This document shows, one piece after another, positions 13,101-25,164 of a stretch of DNA of 64,000 nt. The stretch spans positions 170,963 to 234,962 of the forward strand of contig WNNJ02000633.1 of the NCBI GenBank assembly GCA_012934845.2, read 5' to 3'. This stretch comes from Pomphorhynchus laevis. Its lineage: Eukaryota; Acanthocephala; Palaeacanthocephala; Echinorhynchida; Pomphorhynchidae. The position numbers and the translations under genes are program-made. Within the stretch, counting starts at the first letter, position 1, and every line of letters begins with the position of its first letter. The notes under the pieces were generated by a model. The model searched no databases. It had not been told where the DNA came from and worked only from the letters and a program-made list of their open reading frames with translations.

Positions 13101-14280
13101 TTTTGATGCATACAATTGCCTCAAATTGTGTATTATAGACAATAGAACTCAAAACATCGCGGTATCAACTTCTAATAAAGTTGTTAAACATTATAAATTT
13201 GCATTATATATCCCACTTTCTTAAGTATACGTGTTTCTATAATTTAATTTTTAAGATTAAAAAATAAATTATGGACAAATTTAATTAAATTATTTAAATT
13301 TTATTAAATTAAATTATGTCGGTTGGACAACATACGTTTGATTATTAAAGTACATTAAGTTATAAAATATTTAATAAAAACGACATATTCATTCGAGCGA
13401 CTAAAAGTCCATTGTAATCACTGAAGAACAATCGGTTTCTACTTAAAGATATAGGCGAGTAAATTCGTTTCGCTTTGGCATTCCTGTGTACTGAGTGCTT
13501 TTATTAACATTTACAAAGTCTATTTCTACTTATTTGGAACACCTGCATAACTACATTCTAAACAAGGATCAATGTTAATGTCTCGATGAACGTTTCAATA
13601 ATTTTTTGCATTAAACAATATAGCTGCCAGTCTATAAACATCATATCACTGGTATAGAAATAACATGTTGAGAGGTATAATAGCGTAATATGGACGAAGA
13701 TTCGTCCTCCGCAAATACGAGGTTTTCGTATATTTTATTGCAAACCGACAATATTAAAGTGTAAGACCAAAATATGAGCGTGAATTTTTTATTTCATAGG
13801 AAAGATTGACTCTGTTTAAGTCATGATTAAATGGACAATTTACAAGGAAATTCAATTTACCTATAATAACTATTTGAGTGCAAATATCAATTAATTTTTG
13901 TATTCTTGCTCTTTGATTTCGGTTTATGAAAGCCAATTGTAATTAGTTTCGATACATTTCTTTAAATTTTGTGGTTCATTTTAACAAAAATAATTAAGCG
14001 CATGCATAGTTTCAGTCAATAGATAAAGAAGACTTAGTATTTGTGTACATAAAAAATTTAAATTCGCAATTGGTAGCATTAACAGCCAACAATGGCATCG
14101 GTAGCTACCGAAATATTGTAATTTCTAAAATTACAATATTTCATTTTGAAGTAAACAAATACGAAGTCTTGATAAATTAAAACTGAAATCAAAAAAGAAA
14201 GGAGTAATGAATATTTTATAGAATGCTTGCATAGTCAATTTAATCGTTTCAACTTTCTAATTCACGCAAAGTCTTAGTAA
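10144..14280. other. Long AT-rich region, no firm gene
   Basis: Should contain the VPS28 5' exon and promoter, which I could not identify. Apart from an isolated exon-like block at 10811-10855, nothing coding is recognised. A short dispersed motif occurs at 10940-10958 (see findings). Confidence 0.45.
10811..10855 (+). other. Isolated exon-like block
   Basis: A 45 bp block of clearly higher GC is preceded by a good acceptor ('ttttatattgcag') and followed by a donor ('gtaatt'). It is open in two plus-strand frames, one reading GRAAQNNVKSFFNS. No partner exons are recognised within several kb, so the gene it might belong to is unknown. Confidence 0.2.
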
Positions 14281-14286
14281 ATACAG

Positions 14287-14762
14287 TTGTAGTGTACAGT
14301 GCTGCATCTAGGATTAAAGAATTCACACGAGGATAATTTATAAAGCCGACCATATGATGATACTCGCTCGTGTATGCAATTGTTCATTCTATTTACCTGG
14401 CAGATTCCGGTTTCATGTCAAGAAAATTCAAAAGACAGATTGTCGGTTGTTTCCGGCAACTGTAGTGCTATCTCCGTCTTTTTGTTACAAAAGACGGAAA
14501 CAACGTACAGTTTGCACAAGTGGAAAAATTTTTCCTTACAAACTGTATCGTTTGTTTTTACAGAAAGGCAGCAGAGGAAAATTTCAGCAGATTATTAAAG
14601 GACCGAAACACGAAAGGTAGGCGTAGGCTCACTGCTGATGAGGTCCACCTACGCTGATTGTAGTGTACAGTGCTGCATCTAGGATTAAAGAATTCACACG
14701 AGGATAATTTATGAAGCCGACCAAATGATGATACTCGCTCGTGTATGCAATTTTTCATTCTA
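14287..14762 (+). mobile_element. Small retrozyme-like element with ~104 bp direct repeats
   Basis: A ~104 bp segment starting 'gtagtgtacagtgctgcatc' (about 14289-14390) recurs nearly identically at about 14657-14762 (three differences seen), enclosing about 264 bp. The interior is rich in strong hairpins, such as 'tccgtctttt' with 'aaaagacgga' near 14475-14505 and 'ggaaaaatttttcc' near 14521-14540. Each direct repeat begins with the predicted cleavage strand of a hammerhead ribozyme, so transcripts cut at both sites would give a 371-nt unit (14297-14667). Size, LTR-like ends, lack of protein and ribozyme match the retrozyme class of non-autonomous retroelements. Short open frames inside it are probably fortuitous. 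Confidence 0.6.
14600..14672 (+). ncRNA. Hammerhead ribozyme strands, permuted order
   Basis: Three strands with perfect complementarity. GGACC-GAAA-CAC lies at 14600-14611, CACTG-CTGATGA-GGTCC at 14630-14646, and GTGT-A^CAGTG at 14663-14672. Helix II pairs 14600-14604 with 14642-14646, helix I pairs 14630-14634 with 14668-14672, and helix III pairs 14608-14611 with 14663-14666. All conserved core bases (CUGAUGA, GAAA, UA cleavage dinucleotide) are present. A 7 bp stem (14621-14627 with 14648-14654) holds the CUGAUGA strand in its loop. Linear order is GAAA strand, CUGAUGA strand, cleavage strand, unlike any standard hammerhead type. Confidence 0.6.
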
Positions 14763-14820
14763 AAAACTTAAATTATAATTATTTCAGAATCAACAATGCA
14801 TTATTGTTAAAAATAAACAC

Positions 14821-15450
14821 TTAGTTTTGATTTTGATCATTATTTTCATCCAATGACAACTTTGGTAGTATAATCAAAATTATGATAGGGATTACCATCA
14901 TCAAAAACATAGGGCTGAAAATGACGTCTTTTACATTATATGCTTGCTTTTGCTCAAAGTAATTAAAAGGCTTAAACAAAGCAAAGTCCATTACTAGTGG
15001 AGGGCAATCAGCAATTACAGAGCTCACATCATTTGAAGGAGCGATTGCATTAAAATATCTGCAACGTATACGTCCACCTTTAGTAGATATATCGAGCCTT
15101 ACAGCTGGAATTTTGTAGGTTGGATTGTTAAATCGAATGACATGCGACGAACCGCAGGGGGCCAGCATGTAGTTCGGAATAGTAAAATGACCATTACTTC
15201 TTATATATACTATATTGCTAAAATTGTCCCCAGCTTCGTCGTCTATGGTAATCCAAGTTTCTCTTAATAAAAACGCTTCTTCGTCAGTTTGCTTTGCAGG
15301 CAGAACAAAATAACCATCCAAATCAAGGACAGGAATGTCAGATAAATTCACAGATGCTTTTAGATTAGCATTCACTGGTGAAAGAGATAACAAATATAAT
15401 AAAATTAAAATCATGTTCTTTTGGACTTTATCGAACTTAATAAATGACAT
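14821..15450 (-). CDS. EMC7: ER membrane protein complex subunit 7 (EMC7)
   Basis: Single exon, 209 residues from the ATG at 15450. EMC7 is a single-pass subunit of the ER membrane insertase that inserts tail-anchored and multipass proteins. A signal peptide (MILILLYLLSLSPVNA) is followed by the lumenal beta-sandwich (YFVLPAKQTDEEAFLLRET, SNGHFTIPNYMLAPCGSSHV), then FKPFNYFEQKQAYNVKDVIF and the transmembrane helix PMFLMMVIPIIILIILPKL, which is the family hallmark (human MMVLPLL...LLPK). The C-terminal tail is much shorter than in human. The frame stays open upstream to 15549 without an ATG. A second ATG at 15414 gives the shortest signal peptide; either start is possible. Confidence 0.88.
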   Translation of the reverse strand: MSFIKFDKVQKNMILILLYLLSLSPVNANLKASVNLSDIPVLDLDGYFVLPAKQTDEEAFLLRETWITIDDEAGDNFSNIVYIRSNGHFTIPNYMLAPCGSSHVIRFNNPTYKIPAVRLDISTKGGRIRCRYFNAIAPSNDVSSVIADCPPLVMDFALFKPFNYFEQKQAYNVKDVIFSPMFLMMVIPIIILIILPKLSLDENNDQNQN

Positions 15451-16200
15451 AAGATTGTAGAGCAAATATTTGTCTGGCGCAGTTATTTTGTGAAAGATTT
15501 CCCGAACTTGATACACCGCTCGAGTGTAATTTACCCTAAATTGTGACACTGCATAGAATACATAGTAATGTTAGAAACAAACCTGTTCGGTATAAAACTT
15601 CTCGAAATAATTATTAATATCTAGAAGGCGAAAATAACAATATACACTTTTATTTGTATATTAGACGAAACCTTTAAATAACATGAATTAAATTACAATC
15701 TAAAATATTAAATATAATATTATATAATATTAAATATAATATTATTTATACGATAAAAGTGCAAGTATATATTAATAAACAATAAAGAAGCTCAAAGTTT
15801 GTTAAAAGTTAAATGTATTGCCGAAATATGGAGGAATGAAATGCATTATATTGCTTTAATTTAATATAATTTAAATTACATTTAAAAAATATTTAAAATT
15901 GTGTCTTATATTGAACATAATTTGATTATATACCTTTATACTCTTTACAATATACTATATTATCAAATACTCAATTCTTTAGAAATATTAAATGTGGAAG
16001 CGAGTCAATCGCATGTGTGCGAAATGTCTCCTGGTATCGAACATTTCTACTTTTCGCGACGAGATCGGATCGTCATTTGAAGGTCTTGCTTTTACACTGG
16101 GAAATGGTCAATGATCTCGATTCTGCATCCTTTATCGCTCTCCGTCCTATAAATTAAGTAACATTTGATTTTCTGAAACTACATTTACTGAGTTTATCTT
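15451..16200. other. Non-coding spacer upstream of EMC7
   Basis: AT-rich. A GC-richer patch near 16000-16150 probably belongs to the LINE remnant that follows. No gene is recognised. Confidence 0.4.
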
Positions 16201-17650
16201 AGTATTTTATGATTCTGCTTAAAAGTGACTTCAACATCCCTAACATAGACTGGAAAAGTAGCTTTTCACGACTACATCACGGAATTGGTAAAGTATTGAA
16301 TGACTTTCTGGTACTTGAAATGTTACTGGTTCAACATATTAAAAAACCTACTTGTGTGACAAGGACGCCTTCTATACTTGATTTGGTCTTTACTGATTGT
16401 TTGGAAGACGTCTCAGGTGGTCGTTATGACGAACCAATCGGCAATAGCGATCACTGTGTACTCTCTACGTGACTGTCGGTTTTCAACAGGTCCTCCCAAA
16501 ACTCCAATTTTAAGAAACGTTGTTGGGTAGGTGTTGATGCTGGTCAACTAGTTTCAAACTTCCTAAAGGGTATCTTTGGATAGTCTTCATGTACACTTCG
16601 GTCAAATATTTCAGTAGCCTTTGATCTTCTTCTTGAGAAATTGAAGCGTATTTCAGACATATTTGCACCACTACGTGCCTACAAGTCAAAACATGTCCAT
16701 CCTTGGTTCGACAGCTTCTTGATGCACTTAGGCCTGCAAAAAATTGTGGCACACGTTTAGACGTTCTCCTGCTTCCAAACGTGCTTACATTGACTCTAGG
16801 AACTTATGCAAAAAGCCAAAATTTTATAAACTCTATTCGTACAAAGATGGTATCGCCAGGGATGCACCTTTGAACCCTAGGAAGTTTTGGTCATAAGTAA
16901 GAAATACCAAAACTCTTGACCTCACCCAATTAGCTCAATTCAAACGCCAGCTGAGACTTTAACTGAACCATCTCATATAGCCCAAAATTTAGCTGATAGT
17001 TTCTCATTGCAAGCTTCAATTACTGACAAAAAGCACGACTTTAGTTGGAAGTATGCTCCGGTTGCACATCGGTGTTGCGTTCGTTCATTCAGAGTTGATG
17101 AGATGTTGAACGAGGTTATGAAATTCGATCCGCTTGCATCTCCGAGACCAGGCAATATTGCACACTTTTTTAAAAAGGGTGCAATATTTTTTGAAATTTT
17201 CTCAATTTTTTGTTTAATAATTATCTGTGTTGTGTTTATCGAGAATCTTTTATAAATGGCTCCATATAGTTTCAACTCTTTAACTGTAATATTTATATTC
17301 TGACATTTTCGTAATTGATTTAGCATTATTATGTTTTGTTTAGTTTATAATTATATTAAATACGTAGACTCAGTTAACTGATTTGATTTATCGTCAAAAC
17401 CCTAGCGAACGTACTATGCAATGGCTCAACTTTGTTTTTCAGATATAGCTTGGACACATCTTGGATTCCTGATAGTTGAAAATGTGCAATTGTGGTACCC
17501 ATCCAGAAAAAGCATCCTGCTAGCTTTTGTGCGAACTTTCGGCCCATCAGTTTTACCAATGTATTCTGAAAAATCTTAGAAAACTCATTGATAGTAGAAT
17601 CAGGGATCATCTAAACTGTAATCATATATTGGGTGATTCACTAGATGATT
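16000..17650 (+). mobile_element. Degenerate LINE (endonuclease and RT fragments)
   Basis: Remnant of a non-LTR retrotransposon on the plus strand. An exonuclease-endonuclease-phosphatase piece lies at 16209-16470 (SDFNIPNIDWKS, SILDLVFTDCLEDV, and catalytic GNSDHCVLS). Frameshifted RT pieces follow; 17570-17620 reads IDSRIRDHLNCNHILGDS, equivalent to the segment just before the 'QHGFR' motif of LINE RTs. Many stops and shifts are present. The endonuclease resembles that of the LINE at 19.7-23.4 kb but is not the same copy. Confidence 0.7.
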
Positions 17651-17796
17651 TCAAGATTGGACATTTATGCCTAACTAATTGTGGTATCACATTTAATTAC
17701 TTTATCATTTATATTTAACTTTACCTACTATTTGTAGATTCGTGAATAAAAGCCATTTATTCTCTCTGGTTATCACAATTTTATTCACGAATTGTC

Positions 17797-19653
17797 TTGA
17801 TGGATACTCTGTTCAAGCCGGATACACTCAAACTAACGACAGACTGTCCTGAAGCAGAACGCGAATGGCGTCACTGGCGATATCGCTTCGAAACATTTAT
17901 CAAACGCATCAAAATGGATTCACAAGATGACAAACTTGATCTCCTGAAAATCTCAATTTCCGCTCAATTATTCTACAAGATTGACGAGTGCCTGGATTAT
18001 GATTCAGCAATGGATGTCCTCGACAAAGCATTCATAAAATCTACGAATTCGGTTTACAAACGACATCGACTGTGTTCTGCACGATAAACTCTCGATGAAT
18101 CGATATCTAACTATGTGGATCGTCTTAAAACACTTGCGCGACAATGCACCTTCAAAGATGTGAAAGCTAAGGAGCTGCGTGATATTCTTATTTGCGATTC
18201 ATTTATTACGGGTTTACAATCGAACGAGATTCGTCAACGCATACTCGAGACTAATGACATCGACAAAGAGAAAGCTTATTAAGTCGCTCGAACGATTGAA
18301 GCAGCTCAAACTCAATCAAACGAATATCGACACACATCCGAATTCACAGTAAATGCCTTAAGGGAAACCAAAGGTTCAAAAGGAAATACTGATATTTCTG
18401 AAAGTGAAGAATCTATTGCCGTAGCTCAAAAGATCAACAAGAAAAGGTGCTACTTTTGTGGTGGAGTTATGCATACACGAAATCGTTGTCCAACCCGGGA
18501 TGCTGAATGTTCATACTGCTTAAAACGTGGACACTACGAAAAAGTTTGTCGAACTAAGTTGCTTCGATCTCGACGAAAATACAATCGTAGTACTCGACCA
18601 TACGCGTCCGACTGTGAATCACTTAATATCATATCCTGTCAAAATGCAAATGGTGATGCATCTAAACTTGACGACATGACGGTACAAGTTCGCGTTGGAA
18701 CACAACAGCTGGATGCTCTTATCGATACAGGGAGCTCTTCCAACTTTGTCGATTCATCAGTTATTCGAAAACTAGGTATTCCTACAGAATCTTGTTGTGT
18801 TAGGATTTCCATGGCTAATTCATCATTTACATCCGTATGCAATGAACGATGCGTATTACCGATATCTTACTGTGACCGAAACTATACTGACATTCAATGC
18901 TTCGTCATGCCTCATCTTTGTCGTGATATCATACTTGGTAATCCATTCCTGCGCTTGCATTCAAGTGTTTCCATTCGACTTCGAGGAAATGCTAAGCAAG
19001 AAACATTAACCATTGGGCAACTATCGAGCATGGAAATCGATATACCGTCGTTATTTTCAGACGATTTTAAAAACTGGAAACCTGCAGCAATTCCGTCCCG
19101 GCGCCGTAATATCGAAGATCGCCGCTTTATTGCTTCGGAAGTAAAACGGATGTTGTCCGAAGGCATCATCGAGCGCAGTCGCTCACCGTGGCGTGCGCAA
19201 GTTCTTATTGTAAACAGAGAAGGACGTCGTCGTCTAGTAGTAGATTACTCGCAGACCGTAAATAGATTCACGGTCCTCGACGCTTATCCCATGCCCCGAA
19301 TTGACGACCTGATCGACACCATATCGTCCAATAACGTGTTTAGCACCCTCGATTTAAAAAGTGCTTACCATCAAGTTCCTTTGCGGGCAAACGAAAAATT
19401 CTTGACCGCTTTCGAGGCAGATGGTCAACTCTATCAATTTCAGCGTATGCCTTTTGGACTCACGAATGCTGTAGCCGCCTTCCAGCGAATAATCAACGAG
19501 ATCATAGAGAAAGAAAACTTAACCGGCACCTATTCATACCTCGACGATATCATTGTGTGCGGCAAAACACAGCAAGAACATGATACAAATCTGGCCAAGT
19601 TTCGTGAAGTTGCTTCTAGGTACCTAGCGGGCTACTATAGGAGCAACACATAA
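17797..19653 (+). mobile_element. Truncated, broken Ty3/Gypsy retrotransposon (gag-protease-RT)
   Basis: The gag region starts at 17797 (capsid-like CPEAEREWRHWRYRFETF). It has in-frame stops at 18085 and 18280. Two zinc knuckles of the form CX2CX4HX4C follow (about 18450-18550), then an aspartic protease with LIDTGSSSNFVD (about 18718) and an RT domain with VVDYSQTVNRF, STLDLKSAYHQVPL, FQRMPFGLTNA and the catalytic SYLDDIIVCG (about 19530-19560). The frame ends at 19653, just after the RT palm. RNase H, integrase and a 3' LTR are missing because a LINE in opposite orientation abuts here. No convincing 5' LTR is seen. Non-functional. Confidence 0.85.
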
Positions 19654-19654
19654 A

Positions 19655-22600
19655 CTGCAACCGGGATGCAGTAGCTGCGGGTAAGCACAAGGACGCCCAC
19701 TACAATCACTACTCGGAGGAGAGGTTTGAGAACAATCACTACCCGAGAAAGTGTTAACAGGAGTTGACAAATCAACAATCGCATGCTTGAGGGCGGAACA
19801 TTTGACATCTACAGCAAGACCGACGCCTGATGATTCATGTCATTGATGATCAATGTCTTTAATAATTTTTTGAACAAATGCAGACCCCGGGCGGAAGCAA
19901 TTTCCTTAGGCAGAGAATTCCACATATTAAGTACCTTGTGCGAGAGTCTCCAGCATTTTGGATACCTACCATGCCTTGTATTATAGACAGATTTGCTGTG
20001 ACCTCTCAAAATCGATGAACGTAATGTGATCGAACCACTCGGATAACCGTCCAACCGGTGTACAAGCGCATACATTCCTATCAAGTCAAGAAACAAAAAT
20101 CGTGATGACATCGGTTGAATTCTTAGCAAATCTAATCGAGATGCATAATCAACACTCGCATTCGAACATAAACGAGAACATCGCTTTTGGACTGACTCAA
20201 TATATGTCCTTTCTTGTTTGGTGACCAGGAAAGAAGCCTGAATTGTATACTCTAAATGCGGATGAACCAACGTGTTAAACAAATTTCTAAAGACATTAGT
20301 GATAATCCTAAGGAATGAGTTTTTTACAATATATAGCGCACGAGTAGCGCTTTTTATTGCTCTTTCACTGTTAAGTTTAGTTTTTAATGATGCCTGCACG
20401 ATAATTCCCAAATCCCTATGATGTGATACTTCAGTGAGAAGAACATCACCGATATGATATGTAAAATTACTGGAATTTTTACGCATCCTCATAAGTATAC
20501 ACTTATCAACGTTAAGATGTAATCCAGTAAAGCGGCCCCAATCACAAACTCGATCCAAGTCTGCCTGTAAATAATTACAGTCATCAATATCTCGTATAGC
20601 AGTCAAAAATTTAAGATAATCAGCGAATGCCAAGTGTGTTCTCAATACGAAAGAGTAAATCGTTAAGGAACGTGATGAATAATAGGGGAACTAGTGCAGA
20701 ACCCTGATGGACACCTGTCGACATACTTCTTTCTGCAGATAAAGACTCACCAACTCTTACCTTAAACGTACACAATGAAAGAAAATTTTCAATCCAAGAG
20801 CAGATTACATGAGGGACGCCGTAATGAATTAAGAGTGACACAAGACCTTTATGTGGAACACGATCAAAGGCTTTCGAAAAATCTAGAAATACGACGTCGA
20901 GACAAAGTCCTGAGCTTAGTACTTCCATCCAACTCTCTCTCTCGCGGTAAGCAAGTTAGATAGACATGAACGGCCTTGTCTGAATCCGTGTTGAGAATCA
21001 GTAAGAATGCTGTTAAAGTTTATATGCTTGAGTAGCCTTTTAGCAATAATTCGTTCTAGTAATTTAGAAAGAGCACTGGTCAAACTGATAGGGCGAAAAT
21101 TTAAGTCGCTGGCTGTTTTTAGGAATTTGCACAACAATAGAAGACTTCCATATTGCAGGAATCCACGAATTGATCAGGCTAAATGAAAATATATGAGTTA
21201 AAACACCACTTACGGCAGGTCCAACCGCATTAATTAGGTAAGGTGAAATATCATCTGGACCAGGAGAGCCAAAGCGGTCAAGCCTAGTAATTAGGTGCAA
21301 TACTTGAGATGCACTGATTAGCTTAACGAGATTCTGAATAATATTGTGAATGGGATACCATTTTAAAAGTAAATATCCGCAACAATAGTCGATATAGAAT
21401 GGAAGCTGTCCTCTAGGCATTCAGCAATTTCAGACTCAGTAGAATAAACATATTCACCTGAAGTAATGAATGCTATATTAGAGGGAAGTATCCTTGAACC
21501 CTTCACATATGACCAAAAACGCTGGTTGATTCCCGATGCAATTTGCAATACCATCTTCAAATGCTATTCGCTTATGTATTTTCAATCTATTGCAGAGGTT
21601 GTGCACGTACCGATACCTATCTAAGTTTTAAGTAATAAGTTTAAGTAATATCTAAGTTTAAGTAATAACCCACAAGGCATTGCGCAGTTTCAACATTGCA
21701 CGAAGTTCATGATCAAACCACTGAGGGCGAGTGGAATTAATGAAAGTTCTCCGTTTCGGAGCGAACTTATCTGACAAATTTAAGAAAACGTTATAAAGAA
21801 TTGTCAGCAGATCTGAAACAGTAGTAGACCTACAACTATGAGAAAATGTTATAGAAAGCAGCTAAGAGACGTTAAGTATCCACGAGTCCAATTTTGTTGT
21901 GGATAACCCAATTTTGACCTACAAACGATCTTGGACACTAATTTAACGGAGAGAAGACAGTGATCACTGTTACCAAGAGGATGATAATACGCAATACCGT
22001 CGATATCTTCAGTACATCTTGTAAACACAAGATCTAGAGTAGCACCGTTGACATGAGTTGGTTCTCTACAATGTTGCACTAAAAGTAGGTCAGCAAGAAA
22101 TAAATCACGAAATTGTTTTGATACGCCTGAACAGGGTTGATACCCATTCATATTCCAATCTACATTTGAAAGGTTGAAGTCACCTAAAAGGACAAATCGT
22201 TGGGATGAACAAAAATTAGATAAATAATCCTTAAGCCGATATGTTATCAAAGTGAAACATGGAGATCTATAAACAACACAAACATTTAATTTCAACAATT
22301 GATGATTGACAGTACAAGACACACTCATATGACCACTAAGAATCACAAAGATATATATTTGATGTTGAGAGATCGTGTCGAACGAATGCTACAACTCTTC
22401 CACCTCGCATATCAGGAAAGCGATTCGCTCTGCTAACTTATAACCTACAACATTAAACAGATTATCAGATATGCCAATATCTAACCAAGATTCTGAAATA
22501 CAGAATATATCATAATGATTATCAGCAATATGGTCGAGCAAGAAAGGAAATTGAGATTAAAGACTTCTACCGTTTGAGTAACCAATATAAAACGGAGTCT

Positions 22601-23450
22601 CTGATGACGTAAAGGTTTTGCTAGTTTTATCATGTACTTCAGAAAAATCAACTAAATCATCAAAATTGGAACCAGAATAAAACTCATTCTCTTGTTTGGG
22701 AGAAGCGGGGCCCAACATACTGATGATCGCAACCGAACTACTTGAAAATTTCTTATGCATATATTCGTCTCTCCTTTGCTTGTTCTACCCTGTAGCTCCT
22801 CGCGAGCTTTTCTCAATTTCAAACGCTCATCAAAATTAATGTCTCTCAGTATTCTTATAGTAACATTCTTATAGCAACATCTTGGCGTGGTTAGCAGAAC
22901 TCAAAATGACCTTCAATAAGCGAGGTTTCTCTGCGGTACGCTTCCCAAGACGAATCAAACTCCAAACTTGCAGTTTCATAGCTACATTTTTATCATCTTC
23001 CAAAAGAAGTCTGGTAAATACAGCACGCACACGAGAAACGTCTTCATCAACTCTTACTTGGGAATTGATCATACACGACTCTTCAATTCCACTCAAAATA
23101 ACATTCATACTTCTGTCGTAATTCCGACTCCTTACTTTTCTTATATTGGCTGCTCTGCCTGAGGAATTGCCCTCATCATCAACACTTGCATCGCATGAAG
23201 TTACAGGCTTTCTCAGTTCATAATTTAAATCCCCACTATTTGAAGATTCAGTTCGTCTATGTTTGTAAATCTCAGCCTCTATTCTTTTGTCTAAAACATC
23301 AACAGATTTATCAGGAAGGAGATCATTAAAGTTCTGTTTATGAGTAACATAGTCATCTGTGTAGCTGCTTAAAATATTAGTTTTAATTTCGCCAGCATTA
23401 TGAGAACAGGGGAATGAGATATGTTTGGTTGACAGGGGGATGATCCACAT
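19655..23450 (-). mobile_element. Near-full-length but frameshifted LINE (CR1/Jockey-like)
   Basis: Minus-strand non-LTR retrotransposon. ORF1-like protein lies at 22869-23450 (charged, ending KPRLLKVILSS, typical of CR1-type ORF1). The endonuclease at 21849-22346 shows VLLGDFNLSNVDW, GATLDLVFT and PLGNSDHCLLS. RT pieces at 19809-21560 show SPGPDDISPYL, PISLTSALSKLLERI, DSQHGFRQGRSC, VFLDFSKAFDRVPH and STGVHQGSALVPLLF. The catalytic YADD box reads FADY (about 20620), losing the second aspartate. At least four frameshifts separate the pieces. The 3' end (19655-19808) abuts the Gypsy pol, which suggests insertion into it. Confidence 0.8.
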
Positions 23451-23454
23451 TATT

Positions 23455-23960
23455 TTGTTCTTGTCTGGGTTTAGAAAGAGACGAAGATGGAGAGACGTTT
23501 GTAGATAGAAGAAAAACAGTTGGAGGCAGAAATTGCGATACCGTGTATGCGATGGGCGGGTACATGATCATATATGATGATGTCATCGGCGTATTGCATT
23601 AAGTTAAAGGAGTAACGTCATGATTTGATAAACGGAGAGAGATCGCCGACTAGAGAAAATCAGGGGCCTAGGAATGAACCGTGTGGGACCCCGCAAAAAA
23701 TAGGGATAAGAGGAAAGTATGATGAATTTGAACAGACTCAAAAAGAACGGTCAGATAGATATGAGGCAAACCATGCTACGGAGGAGGGAGAAAATACGTA
23801 ATCATAACGAACGCGAGAAAGGAGGAAGAAGTGGTCGTCGATGTCGAAGGCGGAGGAAATGACGAGGGAGATAAGAACACTGTGTATAGACTTGTCGCGA
23901 GAAATGAGTAGGTCGTTGTAAACTTTCATGCAGGCGATTTCTGTACATCCTACCATTTTG
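23455..23960 (-). mobile_element. RT fragment of a second LINE family
   Basis: Reverse-strand reading shows SVLISLVISSAFDIDDHFFLL, WFASYLSDRSF and, after a frame change, MQYADDIIIY. This closely matches the LINE in the REV3 intron at 37.5-39.4 kb (SSAFDIVDHKILFF, WFSSYLSDRA, MQYADDILFI), so the two are copies of one family. Truncated at both ends. Confidence 0.7.
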
Positions 23961-24039
23961 CTTTTCTCGATTTCCGTAGCATTTATTGTCTTGTTCAAAT
24001 TCGTTTTCTTCTCATTGCTTTTCCGCCTCATAACTTTTC

Positions 24040-24835
24040 ATACCTCTTCCTTCTCAACTTTCACTTTCTTGATAAATTTCGTTATGTTTACTGTAATCCT
24101 TAAGTAGGTTCCACAACCTATATCTTGATACTCGGTTAAACCCATTCTCCAAATCCATAAAACATATGTGGACTGATTGAGCGTACTCACATGTGCAATC
24201 AAGAATAATTGAAAAAGTAAAGAGCTGATTCGTAATTCTTCGACCAGAACGAAAGCCACAATGCTTATCTCCTACGATTGACTATCAGTCATATCTTTAG
24301 CTTGAATGCGTGAGCATTAAAGTCGCCTAATAAAATGATAATCACCGGTAGGTTTACTATAAAGTAATTCCTGTAGATCATTCACGAAAGCTGTGTATTC
24401 CGAGCTATTGTTGGGTGCATAAACACACATCAAGAATTAACCTCTTTCCATCTTTGACTACAAGTATCCATAACGTCAACATTTCATTTACTGGGCGAAA
24501 CTTCACTGCAGCTAATGACAACCGGGAGTTTGTGATTATTCCCACACTCGCTTGTTGATGCTTACTCTTAGCAACTACCGAATAGTGCTTAAACTAACCT
24601 TAGCTTAATAGTCGAGTACCAGAACTAGAATAATGAAGAGAAATAACTTCGACTATTTTGAAAACGAAGCGATTTACCTCCCTCACCAGACATGGTTCTT
24701 TCTTCGTCAGTGAAGTAACATTCCATGTTCCTGTAGATAGATTAGTCCACTGCAGTAAACGTCGACGTTTAGTTCGCTTATTCCCGCAACTGCTCTTGCG
24801 CACGGCACCCGACTTTAACAATTCTTCCGGTCAGT
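24040..24835 (-). mobile_element. Endonuclease-RT fragments of a third LINE family
   Basis: Reading 24835 down to 24040 on the minus strand, across frameshifts: GTWNVTSLTKKEPCLVREV (start of an AP-endonuclease domain), CVYAPNNSSEYTAFV, then an RT piece with GFRSGRRITNQLFTFS and CFMDLENGFNRVSRY. The order and wording match a widespread animal LINE type and differ from the two neighbouring LINEs. Degenerate. Confidence 0.65.
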
Positions 24836-25164
24836 GATAATATGTTAATTGCTTTGATTTTGATCCATTCAATTGTATTTAGTCATCAATGTCATTATCG
24901 TTGTTTTTGTTCAGTTATCTGCTGCCCCATATTATATAGTAATCCAATTCTATTTCATGCAAGGAAATATATTTTTGTTCAGATAGCTGATGTGCCCTAT
25001 ATCCTCTGATAGTCCAATATTTTTTTGCGAGGAAGCAAGACCTCATTGACATTTTCTGCTTTATTGAGATTAATCTATCGTCGGAGTGATAAGAGATATT
25101 CGAGCTAGTCCAGAACGAACTAGCCATATGGCCGATACATGCCGGTCAGTTATTTATCCGCCTG

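Noticed and set aside
13033-13936. Two short open frames (63 and 60 codons)
   Set aside because: No similarity, no partner exons, composition as expected by chance.
14354-14620. Two overlapping plus-strand open frames (74 and 88 codons)
   Set aside because: They lie inside the structured ribozyme-bearing element and contain its hairpins; fortuitous.
24915-25127. 70-codon minus-strand open frame
   Set aside because: May be part of the adjacent LINE but shows no LINE motif; too weak to list.
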